This document shows positions 1-9,093 of a stretch of DNA of 64,000 nt, in pieces. Position 1 is the stretch's first letter. Every line of letters starts with the position of its first letter. A model generated the notes under the pieces. It saw only the letters and a list, made by a program, of their open reading frames with translations. It was not told the DNA's origin and made no database searches. The translations under genes were made by a program, and so were the position numbers. Source of the DNA: Marinobacter guineae (GTDB taxonomy: Bacteria; Pseudomonadota; Gammaproteobacteria; Pseudomonadales; Oleiphilaceae); assembly GCF_002744735.1 (NCBI RefSeq), contig NZ_KZ319340.1:1211030-1275029 (forward strand), given 5' to 3'.

Positions 1-192
1 CCGGAAGGTTTTTCCCCCTGGTTTCGCTATCCCCGTAACGATGATACCCGTGTCGTGTTCGGGCACTGGGCTGCCCTGGAAGGCAACACTGGAGTTGACC
101 GTTTCATTGGCCTGGATACCGGCTGTGTCTGGGGGGGTGTACTGACCATGATGAATCTGGATTCCGGAGAAAAGATCCACTGTGACTGCTGA
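1..192 (+). CDS. apaH: ApaH diadenosine tetraphosphatase, C-terminal end (partial)
   Basis: The reading frame is open from the first base and ends with TGA at 190-192, giving the last 63 residues of a protein whose start lies outside the window. The fragment contains FGHWAALEG and LDTGCVWGG, which match the conserved C-terminal blocks of symmetrical bis(5'-nucleosyl)-tetraphosphatase (ApaH, a PPP-family metallophosphatase that hydrolyses Ap4A to two ADP). The histidine of FGHWA is a family metal ligand. The next gene starts inside its last codons. The family assignment is firm from these motifs; nothing can be said about the missing N-terminal part. Confidence 0.9.
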   Translation, partial: PEGFSPWFRYPRNDDTRVVFGHWAALEGNTGVDRFIGLDTGCVWGGVLTMMNLDSGEKIHCDC

Positions 193-595
193 ATCCGTAC
201 AACAGGGCCGCGGGCGAGTTTTGGGGGTTCCCCTCATCGCCGGTGGTGTTCTGGCCCTTCTGGCGGTGATGGCGGGCGCGTTTGGTGCCCATGGTTTACG
301 CGGCCTGGTCAGTGAACGGGGCCTTGAAGTTTTCCAGACTGCCGTCACCTATCAGATGTATCACTCCATTGCGCTGGTTCTGGTGGCAATTCTGGCCGCG
401 CTGGGACTGTCCAGGAAGCTGTTGGGTTGGGCGGCCGGGTTTTATCTGGCCGGTATCCTGCTCTTCAGTGGCAGTCTTTATCTGCTGGTACTGACCGAAA
501 TCCGCTGGATTGGTCCGGTTACACCGCTCGGCGGGGTGTGTTTTATGGTCGGTTGGGCACTGTTGATAGCGGCCGGCATAAACCGGAACAAGTGA
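182..595 (+). CDS. DUF423 family small inner-membrane protein
   Basis: A 137-residue hydrophobic protein beginning at GTG 182 and overlapping the end of apaH by 11 bp, so the two are probably translationally coupled. Four membrane segments are apparent, at about residues 15-35, 55-80, 82-103 and 113-133. The block GAFGAHGLR near residue 32 and the following YQMYHSIAL are typical of the DUF423 (YgdD/YwdK) family. The biochemical role of this family is unknown. The GTG start is chosen because no later start keeps the first membrane segment. Confidence 0.85.
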   Translation: MTAESVQQGRGRVLGVPLIAGGVLALLAVMAGAFGAHGLRGLVSERGLEVFQTAVTYQMYHSIALVLVAILAALGLSRKLLGWAAGFYLAGILLFSGSLYLLVLTEIRWIGPVTPLGGVCFMVGWALLIAAGINRNK

Positions 596-619
596 CGAAT
601 AGTGAGGTTCAAGACGCTC

Positions 620-820
620 ATGCAGGTTGAAGTGAATGGTAACGCGATGGAGCTGCCGGCTGGCGCGACCATTGCGACACTGATCGAACAGTTGGCCCTC
701 GCGGGCAAGCGGCTGGCTGTTGAGGTGAATGAAGACATCGTCCCCCGGAGCCAACACCTGGAATTTACCCTGAGTGATGGCGACCGTGTTGAAGTCGTCC
801 ACGCCATTGGCGGCGGCTGA
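620..820 (+). CDS. thiS: ThiS sulfur-carrier protein for thiazole synthesis
   Basis: A 66-residue beta-grasp, ubiquitin-like protein ending in the Gly-Gly tail (AIGGG) that is adenylated and converted to a thiocarboxylate to donate sulfur to the thiamine thiazole ring. The block [11 protein letters not shown] is typical of ThiS. The start is placed at ATG 620 because it gives the normal family length; an ATG-less extension to 602 adds six residues with no similarity. It sits about 80 bp upstream of thiG, its partner enzyme, and is probably cotranscribed with it. Confidence 0.93.
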   Translation: MQVEVNGNAMELPAGATIATLIEQLALAGKRLAVEVNEDIVPRSQHLEFTLSDGDRVEVVHAIGGG

Positions 821-899
821 CGGAGCGGCCCCCGCTGCTGATTGTCCCATCGGTACCGACGATTTCCATCCTCCCGAATTCAAGATACCCAGGAACACT

Positions 900-1721
900 A
901 TGACAGACAAACCGACAGACACACCCGAACTCCAGCTTCCCAAAGACAGGCCGCTCGAAATCGCCGGCCGTGTTTACCAGTCCCGGTTGCTGGTTGGTAC
1001 CGGCAAGTATCGCGACATGATGGAGGCCGGCCATGCCATCGAGACCAGTGGCGCGGAAATCGTCACGGTTGCCGTACGCCGGACCAATCTGGGCCAGAAC
1101 CCGGATGAGCCGAACCTGCTGGATGTGATTTCTCCGAAACGCTACACCATCTTGCCGAACACCGCCGGCTGCTATAGCGCCAAAGATGCAGTGCGCACCT
1201 GCAAATTGGCCCGGGAACTGCTTGATGGCCACGATCTGGTCAAACTGGAAGTGCTGGGCGAGGAAAAGACCCTCTACCCGAACATGACCGAAACGCTGGT
1301 GGCCGCCGAAGAGCTGATCAAAGACGGCTTCAAGGTGATGGTCTACTGCTCCGATGACCCGTTGCTGGCCAAGCGCCTGGAAGACATGGGCTGCGTGGCC
1401 ATAATGCCCCTGGGTGCGCCCATTGGTTCCGGGCTTGGTATCCAGAACCGGTACAACATCCGTCTGATTGTTGAGAACGCCAATGTGCCGGTGCTTGTCG
1501 ATGCCGGCGTAGGCACAGCGTCAGACGCCACCATTGCGATGGAACTGGGTTGCGATGGCGTTCTGATGAACACGGCTATCGCCCAGGCGAAAGACCCCAT
1601 CAAGATGGCCAACGCCATGCGCCTTGCCATCGAGGCTGGTCGTGAAGCCTACCTGGCGGGCCGTATGCCCAAGAAACTCTACGCCAGCGCATCGTCGCCC
1701 ATTGATGGCACCTTCTTCTGA
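900..1721 (+). CDS. thiG: ThiG thiazole synthase
   Basis: A 273-residue TIM-barrel protein. ThiG condenses 1-deoxy-xylulose 5-phosphate, dehydroglycine and ThiS thiocarboxylate to form the thiazole phosphate of thiamine. LLVGTGKY near the start, [12 protein letters not shown] with the Schiff-base lysine, the phosphate-binding [11 protein letters not shown] and the terminal SSPIDG are all present. ATG 900 is preferred over an in-frame upstream ATG at 774, which would overlap thiS and add 42 non-homologous residues. The protein is full length and intact. Confidence 0.96.
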   Translation: MTDKPTDTPELQLPKDRPLEIAGRVYQSRLLVGTGKYRDMMEAGHAIETSGAEIVTVAVRRTNLGQNPDEPNLLDVISPKRYTILPNTAGCYSAKDAVRTCKLARELLDGHDLVKLEVLGEEKTLYPNMTETLVAAEELIKDGFKVMVYCSDDPLLAKRLEDMGCVAIMPLGAPIGSGLGIQNRYNIRLIVENANVPVLVDAGVGTASDATIAMELGCDGVLMNTAIAQAKDPIKMANAMRLAIEAGREAYLAGRMPKKLYASASSPIDGTFF

Positions 1722-1734
1722 AAAGGCTGAAAAT

Positions 1735-1764
1735 GGAGTCAGATGAAGGCTTTCATCTGGCCCC
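1735..1764. repeat. 30-bp GGGGTCAG-type hairpin repeat, copy 1
   Basis: An inverted repeat of two 13-nt arms around a 4-nt loop, with two non-Watson-Crick positions. It shares length, arm design and the GTCAGA/TCTG core with the perfect 30-bp palindrome at 49890-49919, so both belong to one dispersed family. It lies 14 bp past the thiG stop and may act as a transcription terminator, although no T-run follows it. Confidence 0.7.
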
Positions 1765-1839
1765 GTGTTTACAATAACCGAGGGCCGGCATCGAACGACC
1801 GGCCCCGACGACGATAAATCAGAGCGCTGCTGTCCTGCC

Positions 1840-2427
1840 ATGACTGACCAGAAACCCAGTCGCCGCGAGGCGATTCTCCATGCCCTTGTGGAACTCCTGG
1901 AGACCGACCCGGGAGCCCGCATCACCACCGCTGGCCTCGCCAAATCCGTGGGCGTAACCGAGGCGGCCTTGTATCGCCACTTTCCCAGCAAGCGGAAAAT
2001 GTTCGAGGCCCTCATCGAATTTGCTGAAGATGCCGTGTTCTCCCGCTGCCAGGTCATCCTGCAGGAGCAGGAAGATGTGCGGGTTCGACTGCAGCAACTG
2101 GTGCACCTGGTGCTGGTGTTCGCCGAACGCAATCCGGGCCTGTGCTGCGTGCTGACCGGCGATGCCCTGATGGGCGAAAACGACGCCCTGCGAAAACGCG
2201 CCTCGCAGTTTTTCGAGCGCCTGGAAACCCAGGTACGCCAAACCTTGAAAGAAGGCGAAATCCGCCAGGGTTTGCGCCCCAGAACGAGCGCTGCCCGGGG
2301 CGCGGATTATGTCCTGGTGTTCGTTGAGGGCCGGATCCAGCGATTCATCCGGTCGTCGTTTTCGCGCTTGCCTTCCACTGACTTTGATGAGTGTTGGGGG
2401 CTGGTTGCTGAGGGTGTTTGGGGCTAG
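1840..2427 (+). CDS. slmA: SlmA-type nucleoid occlusion factor (TetR family)
   Basis: A 195-residue TetR-fold protein. SlmA binds palindromic sites across the chromosome and antagonises FtsZ ring assembly over the nucleoid. The N-terminal helix-turn-helix (about residues 25-60, ITTAGLAKSVGVTEAALYRH) and the C-terminal run DYVLVFVEGRIQRFIRS match the SlmA/Ttk family rather than drug-responsive TetR proteins. ATG 1840 is chosen because it yields the family N-terminus; the upstream in-frame extension from 1765 has no family similarity. Convergent with the phosphatase gene at 2908, across a repeat island. Confidence 0.9.
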   Translation: MTDQKPSRREAILHALVELLETDPGARITTAGLAKSVGVTEAALYRHFPSKRKMFEALIEFAEDAVFSRCQVILQEQEDVRVRLQQLVHLVLVFAERNPGLCCVLTGDALMGENDALRKRASQFFERLETQVRQTLKEGEIRQGLRPRTSAARGADYVLVFVEGRIQRFIRSSFSRLPSTDFDECWGLVAEGVWG

Positions 2428-2473
2428 CTTTGGAGTTGGCCCTCTTTTTCGTAGCCTGAGGCTAATGGTGTAG

Positions 2474-2583
2474 AGGATTGGTGGGAGTGCCCTGCGCAGA
2501 ACCGCTACGAGCACGTCCCTGTGCGCTTGTTTCCGGCCATCCTTGGCCTCCAACATTCTGCGCAGGGCACTCCCACCAATCCT
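2474..2583 (+). repeat. Long palindromic element A (variable arms, conserved loop)
   Basis: Two perfectly complementary 28-nt arms (2474-2501 and 2556-2583) enclose a 54-nt loop (2502-2555). The loop contains two nested mini-palindromes, around CACGTCCCTGTG and GGCCATCCTTGGCC. The reverse complement of the element B loop differs from this loop at only about six positions, whereas the arms of A and B are largely unrelated. Strand is assigned by loop orientation. No protein of its own is supported here. Confidence 0.92.
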
Positions 2584-2611
2584 TTCTGAATCATCAGATA
2601 TATCGGCCGGA

Positions 2612-2694
2612 GGTTGGATTAGGCAAAGCCGTAATCCAACAAAGCCCATTGGGAAACCCCGCAATTGTCGGATTACGGCTTTGCCTAATCGGAC
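2612..2694. repeat. Inverted pair of REP-like palindromes
   Basis: Two copies of a 28-29-bp imperfect palindrome, at 2612-2640 and 2667-2694, each with GGATTA/TAATCC arms around GGCAAAGCC. The copies are in opposite orientation and separated by 26 bp, the arrangement of a bacterial interspersed mosaic (REP-pair) element. A third, slightly divergent copy is at 49834-49861. The pair sits between palindromic elements A and B. No REP-associated (RAYT) transposase gene is in the window. Confidence 0.8.
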
Positions 2695-2741
2695 CTTCGA
2701 TGTTGCCTTGTTCAGGTTTCCGATATCACTTAAGTAACGTC

Positions 2742-2853
2742 GGCAGGGGAGGGAAGCCTTCTTCCCGGAATGTCGGAGGCCATGGATGGCCGGAGTCAAG
2801 CGCACAGGGATGTGCTTGTAGCGGTTCCGGGAAGAAGGCTTCCCTCCCCTGCC
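2742..2853 (-). repeat. Long palindromic element B (variable arms, conserved loop)
   Basis: Two perfect 29-nt complementary arms (2742-2770 and 2825-2853) around a 54-nt loop (2771-2824). The loop is the reverse complement of the loop class in element A and includes GGCCATGGATGGCC and CGCACAGGGATGTGC. A and B therefore face each other across the REP pair. The arms are purine-rich on one strand and do not resemble those of A. The element ends 54 bp before the 3' end of the phosphatase gene. Confidence 0.92.
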
Positions 2854-2907
2854 TGCCCCCCAAAGCGAGCAGGCTCCCGAAACCAGAATAACCGGCCAGT
2901 TTAACGA

Positions 2908-3732
2908 TCACTCATAACCGGAAGCCGAACGAAGGATCTCGCGAACCGGCTCCCAGATTGCCGGCGCCGAGATCAGAATATCCCGGCCCCAGAGGTCGGC
3001 CGGGTATCCTTCCGGAACCTCGCTGAAATGGCCCGCCGTGGCGCCGGCTTCCAGGGCGATCAGGCGGGCGGCGGCGAAGTCCCAGGGGCTGACGTTCTCG
3101 TAGTAAATGTCCAGCCGGCCGCAGGCCACCCAGCAGATATCCAGGGCCGCGGAGCCGATCCGGCGCAGGTCGCGGCACTGGTGAATCATCGCATCCAGGC
3201 GTTTCACCAACGGCTCGAGATTGTCCTTGGTGTACGGGAAACCGGTCGCGAAAAGTGAGTCCCTTGGAACCGTGGCGCCGCTGTGGCGGATTGGGCGGCC
3301 ATTGAGGCTGGCGCCTTGTGAACGGGTTGCCCGGAAAGTCTCGCCGGGAAATGGCGCGTGCACCACCCCTGCCTGAACCCGTCCTTTTTCAGCAAAGGCA
3401 ATGGAAACCGCAACCTGCGGATGGCCGTAGGCATAGTTCACCGTGCCGTCGATGGGGTCGACGATCCACAGCGGCGTATCCAGTTCCTCGGCCTGGCTGA
3501 GGTCCGGCATGGTTTCTTCGGAGAGGATTCGGTGGCCCGGGAAGCGTTTGCGGATGGCGCCGGTGATGAACTCGTCGGCCATGACATCAGCGTGGGTCAC
3601 CAGTTCGGTCTGGTGTTTGTAGTCGGTACGCAGGGCATTGCCGTCGCGCTCGCGGCGAATCAGTTCGCCGGCCTCGCGAGCCAGGTTTTCGGCAAATTCG
3701 GTAATCTCGAGCAGAGAAGCAGAATCAGACAT
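2908..3732 (-). CDS. Inositol monophosphatase family phosphatase
   Basis: A 274-residue member of the lithium-sensitive IMPase/FBPase superfamily. The three metal-binding signatures are in order: ILSEET (about residue 70), WIVDPIDGTVNY (about 90) and SPWDFAAARLIALEAGA (about 215). The substrate could be inositol 1-phosphate, 3'-phosphoadenosine 5'-phosphate or a sugar phosphate; sequence alone does not decide. A GAGG ribosome-binding site precedes ATG 3732. It lies downstream of the aminotransferase on the same strand with a 56-bp gap, so cotranscription is possible. Confidence 0.85.
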   Translation of the reverse strand: MSDSASLLEITEFAENLAREAGELIRRERDGNALRTDYKHQTELVTHADVMADEFITGAIRKRFPGHRILSEETMPDLSQAEELDTPLWIVDPIDGTVNYAYGHPQVAVSIAFAEKGRVQAGVVHAPFPGETFRATRSQGASLNGRPIRHSGATVPRDSLFATGFPYTKDNLEPLVKRLDAMIHQCRDLRRIGSAALDICWVACGRLDIYYENVSPWDFAAARLIALEAGATAGHFSEVPEGYPADLWGRDILISAPAIWEPVREILRSASGYE

Positions 3733-3788
3733 GGCGCCCTCGTTGATATCCCGTAAGAGTATAAGGGCGCCAGTCTAACACGGCATAA

Positions 3789-5084
3789 TCAGAGGCTGTT
3801 CAGCCACTGGTCCATCTTGTCCATGGCTTTGACCAGGCGCGGGCAGGCCTGTATGACGAAGTCATCACCCAGTTCCTGATTCGCGTAGTCACCACCGGCC
3901 AGTTGCAGGGATTCGGCGCCGTCGAAATCCACAAACGCCAGACGGGCGGCCAGGTGGTCCGGTACGAAACCGAAGTCGCTGGCCGGCAGGATGGCCACGC
4001 CGGTATTTTCCAACAGAGCCTGGCAGAATGCCTGGCTGGTCTTGATGTCCTTCTTCGACAATTGGTCCCGGAAGCCTGAGAAATCGGGGAACAGATAGAA
4101 CGCCCCTTCAGGCTTCTGGACAACCGCCCCCATCTCGGTCAGGCGCCGATGCATATATTCGCCCACCACTTTCAGTACCCGACGTGACTGTTTGAGGTAT
4201 TCCTCAATGTCTTCACCGCCGTTGAAGGCCGCAATGGCCGCATGCTGAATCGGTGCGCTGGTGGCGGTGTAGGTTTCGCTGGCGATGATCGCCATAGCGT
4301 CCTGCAGCGGTCGCAGCTCACGTGGGAAAATAAAGGTGCCCAGCCGCCAGCCACCGGCACCGGCCCACTTGCTCAGGCCGGTACTGATGATGGTGCCTTC
4401 CGGATAATAGCGGGCGATGGACTTGTGCTTGCCTTCGTAGTTCACTTCGCCGTAGATCTCGTCCGACAGCAGAATCAGCCGGTATTTCCGGGCCACGTTG
4501 GCAATAGCGAGCAGCTGGTCGTCTGTGTAGGTACAGCCGGTCGGGTTGGATGGATAGTTCAGGATGAGAATACGCGGCCGTGACGGGTCGTCGCGGCAGA
4601 CGATGTCCAGCTCCTCTGCAGTGAGCTGCCAGTTGTTCTCGGCGTGTGTTGGCAGCCAGTGTACCGAACGGCCGATAATCCGCGCCTGCGGAGCATAGGA
4701 GACCCAGCTCGGGCGGGGGATCAGCAAATCACCGTAATAGGCCAGCTGCAAGATGAACAGTAGCTCTTTCGAACCCGGGCCGATCAGCACGTCTTCCCAG
4801 GTGCAGCGCATGCGCTCATTGCGGTTGATATAACCGGCAATGGCTTCCCGCAGTCCCTTCAAGCCCTTGACCGGCAGGTAGTCCTTTTCGTGGGCATGCT
4901 CCCTGAGGGCCTCCACCACGCGTTCCGGCACCGGAAACGGGGATTGGCCCAGGCCCAGCTTGATAATGTCCTTGCCTTCGGACTTGAGCTGGTTGCTCAG
5001 CTCATTGATGCGAAGGGTGGCCGAGGGCTGGATGCCCCGTACGTTCAGATTGATCGCGAAACGGTGGTCGTTTTGGATGTCCAT
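3789..5084 (-). CDS. Class I/II PLP-dependent aminotransferase
   Basis: A 431-residue fold-type I aminotransferase. NYPSNPTG (about residue 180), SDEIYGE (about 215) and the PLP-lysine motif TGLSKWAGAGGWRLG (about 245) are intact, so it is probably active. Enzymes of this subgroup transaminate aspartate, aromatic or branched-chain amino acids; the substrate cannot be assigned here. An N-terminal extension of about 20 residues precedes the core. It may be the first gene of a two-gene unit with the downstream phosphatase. Confidence 0.87.
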   Translation of the reverse strand: MDIQNDHRFAINLNVRGIQPSATLRINELSNQLKSEGKDIIKLGLGQSPFPVPERVVEALREHAHEKDYLPVKGLKGLREAIAGYINRNERMRCTWEDVLIGPGSKELLFILQLAYYGDLLIPRPSWVSYAPQARIIGRSVHWLPTHAENNWQLTAEELDIVCRDDPSRPRILILNYPSNPTGCTYTDDQLLAIANVARKYRLILLSDEIYGEVNYEGKHKSIARYYPEGTIISTGLSKWAGAGGWRLGTFIFPRELRPLQDAMAIIASETYTATSAPIQHAAIAAFNGGEDIEEYLKQSRRVLKVVGEYMHRRLTEMGAVVQKPEGAFYLFPDFSGFRDQLSKKDIKTSQAFCQALLENTGVAILPASDFGFVPDHLAARLAFVDFDGAESLQLAGGDYANQELGDDFVIQACPRLVKAMDKMDQWLNSL

Positions 5085-5234
5085 TGTCCCTGTCTGTTGG
5101 TTGGAAGTGGCTGTTTGTCGGGATTAACCCCGTCAGTATAGGAAACCCAAACATATCTGTGATGGGGTAACGGATAGGTGATTGCCGAAGTTCAGGGGAA
5201 ACTTTTGCAGACTTTTCGAGTCGGGGCAGGGTGC

Positions 5235-5549
5235 TCAGGAAAACCGGTGGGGTTCCAGTTCCATGTGCTGGATGCGCTGACCCAGCATGATGATCCGGCC
5301 GGTATAGCGTTCTTCCCCCGTGGAGGTGAAATCAAACAGGAACCTGCGCCATACCCGGATCCGACCCTGTTCGTCACGCTTGAACCAGAGCCCGCGAAGG
5401 AACACGGCGTCGTCCAGCAGCATGACATCCATGGTCTTGCAATAGCGATGGGCGGCCTGAAGCACAGAATCCTTGATGGCTTTGGCTCGCCACCAGTACC
5501 AGGCAGCGAAGCCGGCCACAAACAGCCAGAACAGGGTTCCAAGAGTCAC
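5235..5549 (-). CDS. DUF3301 family membrane-anchored protein
   Basis: A 104-residue protein with one N-terminal membrane anchor (about residues 3-20, ending WYWWRAK) followed by a small soluble domain with LLDDAVFLRGLWFKRD, RRFLFDFTSTGEERYTGRI and a C-terminal LGQRIQHMELEP. These blocks are characteristic of DUF3301, a gammaproteobacterial family of unknown function. It is separated by about 150 bp of non-coding sequence from the aminotransferase downstream. Confidence 0.85.
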   Translation of the reverse strand: MTLGTLFWLFVAGFAAWYWWRAKAIKDSVLQAAHRYCKTMDVMLLDDAVFLRGLWFKRDEQGRIRVWRRFLFDFTSTGEERYTGRIIMLGQRIQHMELEPHRFS

Positions 5550-5600
5550 GATTTCGGCGATCTTCCCACAGTCATTCAGAGGTTGGACCGTCAGCCTACC

Positions 5601-6188
5601 TTATTGCACCGGCTCGGGGAATCGTTGCCTGTCCTTTGGTGCATTAGCAGGCAACAGTCGCTGGCACAGCATCTGCAGGAAGTGGCTGGTCAGCAGTTGG
5701 GCGTGGTCGACGTTGTTGCCGAGGTGCTCCGACTCTTCCCGGGCGTTTTCGCTGCTCTGAACCGACCGGTTGCCCAGCTCCAGCAGACGTTCCGCCCGGC
5801 GTTCCACCTGAACACTGAGGGCGGCCTGTTGCTCAGTTGCCCCGGCCACCTCGTGAGTGCAGGCGGTGATGACATCGACATCGCGCAAGGTAGCTTCCAG
5901 CCTCGCGCTGGCTTCATTGGCTATTCCGGCGGTCTGCTCACAGCTCCGGGCACCGCTGTTGATCACATCGACAACCTCCCGGGTTTCGGTCTGAAGAGCA
6001 CCGATCATCTCGTCGATCTTGCGGGTTGATTCGTGGGTTCGCCGCGCGAGGCCCCGGACTTCATCTGCGACCACCGCAAACCCCCGGCCGGATTCGCCGG
6101 CCCGCGCATCCGATATCCGGTTATTGCAATAGTTGAACATTTCCTCACCATTTCTTGTGCTTTCGTCGTAACACGGTGGTTTTTGCAT
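5601..6188 (-). pseudogene. Truncated methyl-accepting chemotaxis protein remnant
   Basis: The encoded 195 residues begin with about 27 residues unlike any chemoreceptor, then enter the chemoreceptor signalling hairpin at [18 protein letters not shown] and continue through the C-terminal coiled coil ([24 protein letters not shown]). Everything upstream of the hairpin is missing: sensor domain, membrane segments, HAMP and the descending helix. A receptor lacking half of the four-helix bundle should not signal normally, so this looks like a decayed gene. A short expressed derivative cannot be ruled out. No clear ribosome-binding site precedes the nominal ATG at 6188. Confidence 0.75.
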
Positions 6189-6281
6189 TATGCGGCTAGG
6201 TTTGCGACAGATACTCCCTATGCTGGTTGATGGGGGTGGTCGGACAAGGTTCAGGGACTGCTGAAAAGGAGTGAGCTGTGC

Positions 6282-7961
6282 ATGCAGGCATTACAACAAC
6301 AAGATTTCAGAGCCCTGGTGGATAATCATCCCAGGGCGATTATGCTGGCGACGACAGAACCGAGAATTGCCTACGTTAACCGGATGTTTCGTTCAGTGAC
6401 TGGATACCAGGCGGATGAAGTCCTCGGGCAGGCGCCTTCGGTACTCAGTTCGGGTTTGCATTCTCCGGAGTTTTATCAGGCCATGTGGGAGAGTCTCGAG
6501 CGTCACGGACGCTGGGAGGGGCTGATATGGAACCGGCGCAAAAACGGTGAGACCTATCCGCAATGGTTATCGATCTACCCCGTGGAGCATGATAACCGAC
6601 GGTTGTACGCCGGAGTTTTCATGGACGTTGGCGATGTTGCCGCCAGCGACGAGCAACTCGCTTCACTGGCCTATTATGATCCGCTCACCGAGCTGCCCAA
6701 CCGTTCGCTGTTCCAGGAGTTCCTAAAGGCCCGCGTATCCCAGCGGGAGCGGGAAGGGCGCCGTTTCGCAGTGCTCTACGTGGATCTTGATTTCTTCAAG
6801 TCGGTCAATGACCTGCATGGCCATGACTGTGGCGACCGGGTGCTGCAGCAGGCGGCCCTGTGTATCCAGAGCGTGTTGAGACGGGGAGATGTGGTGGCAA
6901 GGCTCTCGGGGGATGAATTTGCGGCCATCATCGAATTGCAATGCGATGATGATCTGGACGGTGTCTGCCAGCGCATGACACAGATCTTTCAGGCCCCCGT
7001 GATGGTTGATCATCGTGAGTATTTTCTATCGGCTTCGGTAGGCGCCGCTGTGTATCCGGACCAAGGCAAAACCGGCGGGGAACTGCTGCAGAATGCTGAC
7101 CGGGCCATGTACACAGCAAAACTGGCAGGGCGAGCCTGCTATCGTATATACAGCGCCGTGGACACCGAGCAGGGGCGTCACCAGCAACGCCTGTCGGAAG
7201 CCCTGATTGCGTCACTGAAGACCGCGCCGGAAGAGTTCAGTGTGGTCTATCAGCCCCAGTACCATCTTGCCACCGGCAAAGTAGCGGGGGTGGAGGCGCT
7301 TCTGCGTTGGAACCATCCTGAGTTCGGCTCGGTGTCACCCGCAGATTTCGTTCCCATTGCAGAACATCGAGGCCATATCCACGAGCTGACGGAACATCTG
7401 GTGCGCTGTCTTCTCGCGGACCTTCCTGACTTCCCCGGGAATGTACTGCCAGGGCTTTGCCTGGCCATCAATATCTCCGCGCGCCAGATTACCGACTCCC
7501 GTCTCGAAGCTCTGCTGGGCCCGTTTTTTGAACGTGTTCGCTGGATTGGCTGGCTGCCTGAAATCGAGATCACTGAAACCCACCTGATGAATCTGACCAG
7601 GCAGTGCCTCGATCGGCTGCGGGAGTTTGGTAACCAGGGGGTGATTGTCGCGATTGATGACTTCGGGACCGGCTATTCGTCGCTAGCCTATCTGCACACC
7701 TTACCGGTACAGGTACTCAAGATTGACCGCCAGTTCATCCGTCGCCTGGGGGAGGAGTCCCGGGATTCGCGGATTGTTTCGGCGATTCTGGGAATTGCCG
7801 AGGCGCTCGACCTGGAGGTGGTGGCAGAGGGCATCGAAAACGAGGATCAGTACAGAAAGCTGTGTGAGCTGAGGTGTCATCGGGGCCAGGGGTACTTGAT
7901 GGCCAGGCCCGCACCCTGGCAGGCGTTAAGTGGTTCACTAATTGATCAACATCAAGAATAG
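6282..7961 (+). CDS. PAS-GGDEF-EAL c-di-GMP signalling protein
   Basis: A 559-residue cytoplasmic protein with no membrane segment. Domains are PAS (about 10-115), GGDEF (about 130-290) and EAL (about 305-555). The cyclase active site reads SGDEF (209-213) instead of GGDEF, a variant found in some active cyclases. The phosphodiesterase domain keeps [16 protein letters not shown] and VAEGIE, so c-di-GMP hydrolysis is likely, with GGDEF either regulatory or active. An AGGAG ribosome-binding site lies about 10 bp upstream of ATG 6282. The adjacent chemoreceptor fragment is on the other strand and probably unrelated. Confidence 0.92.
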   Translation: MQALQQQDFRALVDNHPRAIMLATTEPRIAYVNRMFRSVTGYQADEVLGQAPSVLSSGLHSPEFYQAMWESLERHGRWEGLIWNRRKNGETYPQWLSIYPVEHDNRRLYAGVFMDVGDVAASDEQLASLAYYDPLTELPNRSLFQEFLKARVSQREREGRRFAVLYVDLDFFKSVNDLHGHDCGDRVLQQAALCIQSVLRRGDVVARLSGDEFAAIIELQCDDDLDGVCQRMTQIFQAPVMVDHREYFLSASVGAAVYPDQGKTGGELLQNADRAMYTAKLAGRACYRIYSAVDTEQGRHQQRLSEALIASLKTAPEEFSVVYQPQYHLATGKVAGVEALLRWNHPEFGSVSPADFVPIAEHRGHIHELTEHLVRCLLADLPDFPGNVLPGLCLAINISARQITDSRLEALLGPFFERVRWIGWLPEIEITETHLMNLTRQCLDRLREFGNQGVIVAIDDFGTGYSSLAYLHTLPVQVLKIDRQFIRRLGEESRDSRIVSAILGIAEALDLEVVAEGIENEDQYRKLCELRCHRGQGYLMARPAPWQALSGSLIDQHQE

Positions 7962-8062
7962 GCCAAACAAGCACTGGTTTCGGGGCATTTTGCAATATTT
8001 GACTATGGGAAGCGGCGGACTTGCCCTAAAAGAGGGACCACAATCATCGTCCCCGAGACCTT

Positions 8063-9028
8063 ATGCGAAACACAGTGCCAGATCTCGAACTCGACGCCTA
8101 CCTGCGGGTCAACCGGGCGTCCCTTGGTGAATGGCTCGCCGCTATCCGTGAGATGTCCGGTTGTGACGATATGGAATGCCGGTTATACCGGGACGGCGGT
8201 CCGGTAGGGGCCTTGTCCGCCCTTGGATCAGACGGCGGAAATGTGGTTTGTGTTTATGCCACACAGGGCATGGATATCATGGGCTGCAGGTCAGCCGACC
8301 CAGTTCTTCTGCTAGCAAGAGCTGGAAACCCGGAGATCTCCCTCCAAAACGGTCCGTGGAAGCCCCTGGCCCGCCTGCGGCTTGCCCGCCCTTCCGATCG
8401 TTTCCGTCTGCGATTGCCAGCGAGCAGCCAGGTTATGATTCTCAGGCCGGCTTCCGGAATGCTGGGCAGGCTCGCCAGAAATGACGGCGCAGGGGTGCTC
8501 GCTGCCTGTGAGAACCTGATCACCTGTTATCTGCATCGCTCGTCCTTTTTCCGGGACGATGCTCACGCCAGAGATATGACCACTCAGCTTTTCTGCCAGC
8601 TGGCGAAGGTCGTCGGAAATGAGGCGCGGATACCGTGCCAGTGTCGAGAGCTTGACCGACGACTGCTGCGGGCGATTGAGAAGATCCGGCGGGAGCCAGA
8701 CTGGGACTTCGATCTGCAGGAGCTGGCAAGCCATTCCGGTGTCAGTGAGCGCAATCTGTACTACCTGATGAAGCGGGAAACCGGCATGACCCCCTATCGG
8801 CTTTACCAGCGCCACCGGTTGATGAGGGTTCGCCACCAGCTGGTGGACTGCCAGTGCGAGGTGCCCCACATTTCCTGGTATGCCGCCGATGCGGGATTTT
8901 CCCACCTTGGCCGGTTTGCCGCCCTGTACCGGGACCACTTCGGGGAGCTGCCCAGTGAAACGGTGCAATGGCGTCGCAACCTGCAGCGCCGCGAGCCTGA
9001 TAATGCGGCGGATTTGGTCCTTAGCTGA
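8063..9028 (+). CDS. AraC family transcriptional regulator
   Basis: A 321-residue regulator with a C-terminal AraC/XylS DNA-binding domain (about residues 205-305). It shows the double helix-turn-helix pattern (LQELASHSGVSERNLYYLMK followed by HISWYAADAGFSHLGRFAALY). The N-terminal 200 residues contain no recognised ligand-binding motif. It runs convergently towards the RND efflux operon and shares a bidirectional terminator with it. It might regulate the pump, but nothing in the sequence proves that. Confidence 0.88.
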   Translation: MRNTVPDLELDAYLRVNRASLGEWLAAIREMSGCDDMECRLYRDGGPVGALSALGSDGGNVVCVYATQGMDIMGCRSADPVLLLARAGNPEISLQNGPWKPLARLRLARPSDRFRLRLPASSQVMILRPASGMLGRLARNDGAGVLAACENLITCYLHRSSFFRDDAHARDMTTQLFCQLAKVVGNEARIPCQCRELDRRLLRAIEKIRREPDWDFDLQELASHSGVSERNLYYLMKRETGMTPYRLYQRHRLMRVRHQLVDCQCEVPHISWYAADAGFSHLGRFAALYRDHFGELPSETVQWRRNLQRREPDNAADLVLS

Positions 9029-9043
9029 ATCCGGAACAGCAAT

Positions 9044-9080
9044 AAAAAGCCCGGCTCACTGAGCAGTGGCCGGGCTTTTT
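9044..9080. terminator. Bidirectional rho-independent terminator
   Basis: A 12-bp stem (AAAAAGCCCGGC with its complement) closes a 13-nt loop and is flanked by A-run and T-run. It lies between the convergent AraC regulator and RND permease genes and can serve both. Confidence 0.9.
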
Positions 9081-9093
9081 TCGGTTACCAAAC

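Noticed and set aside
2460..2911. Several open frames of 60-140 codons in the repeat island
   Set aside because: They run through both arms and loops of palindromic elements on both strands, lack ribosome-binding sites and protein-like composition, and are explained by the repeats.
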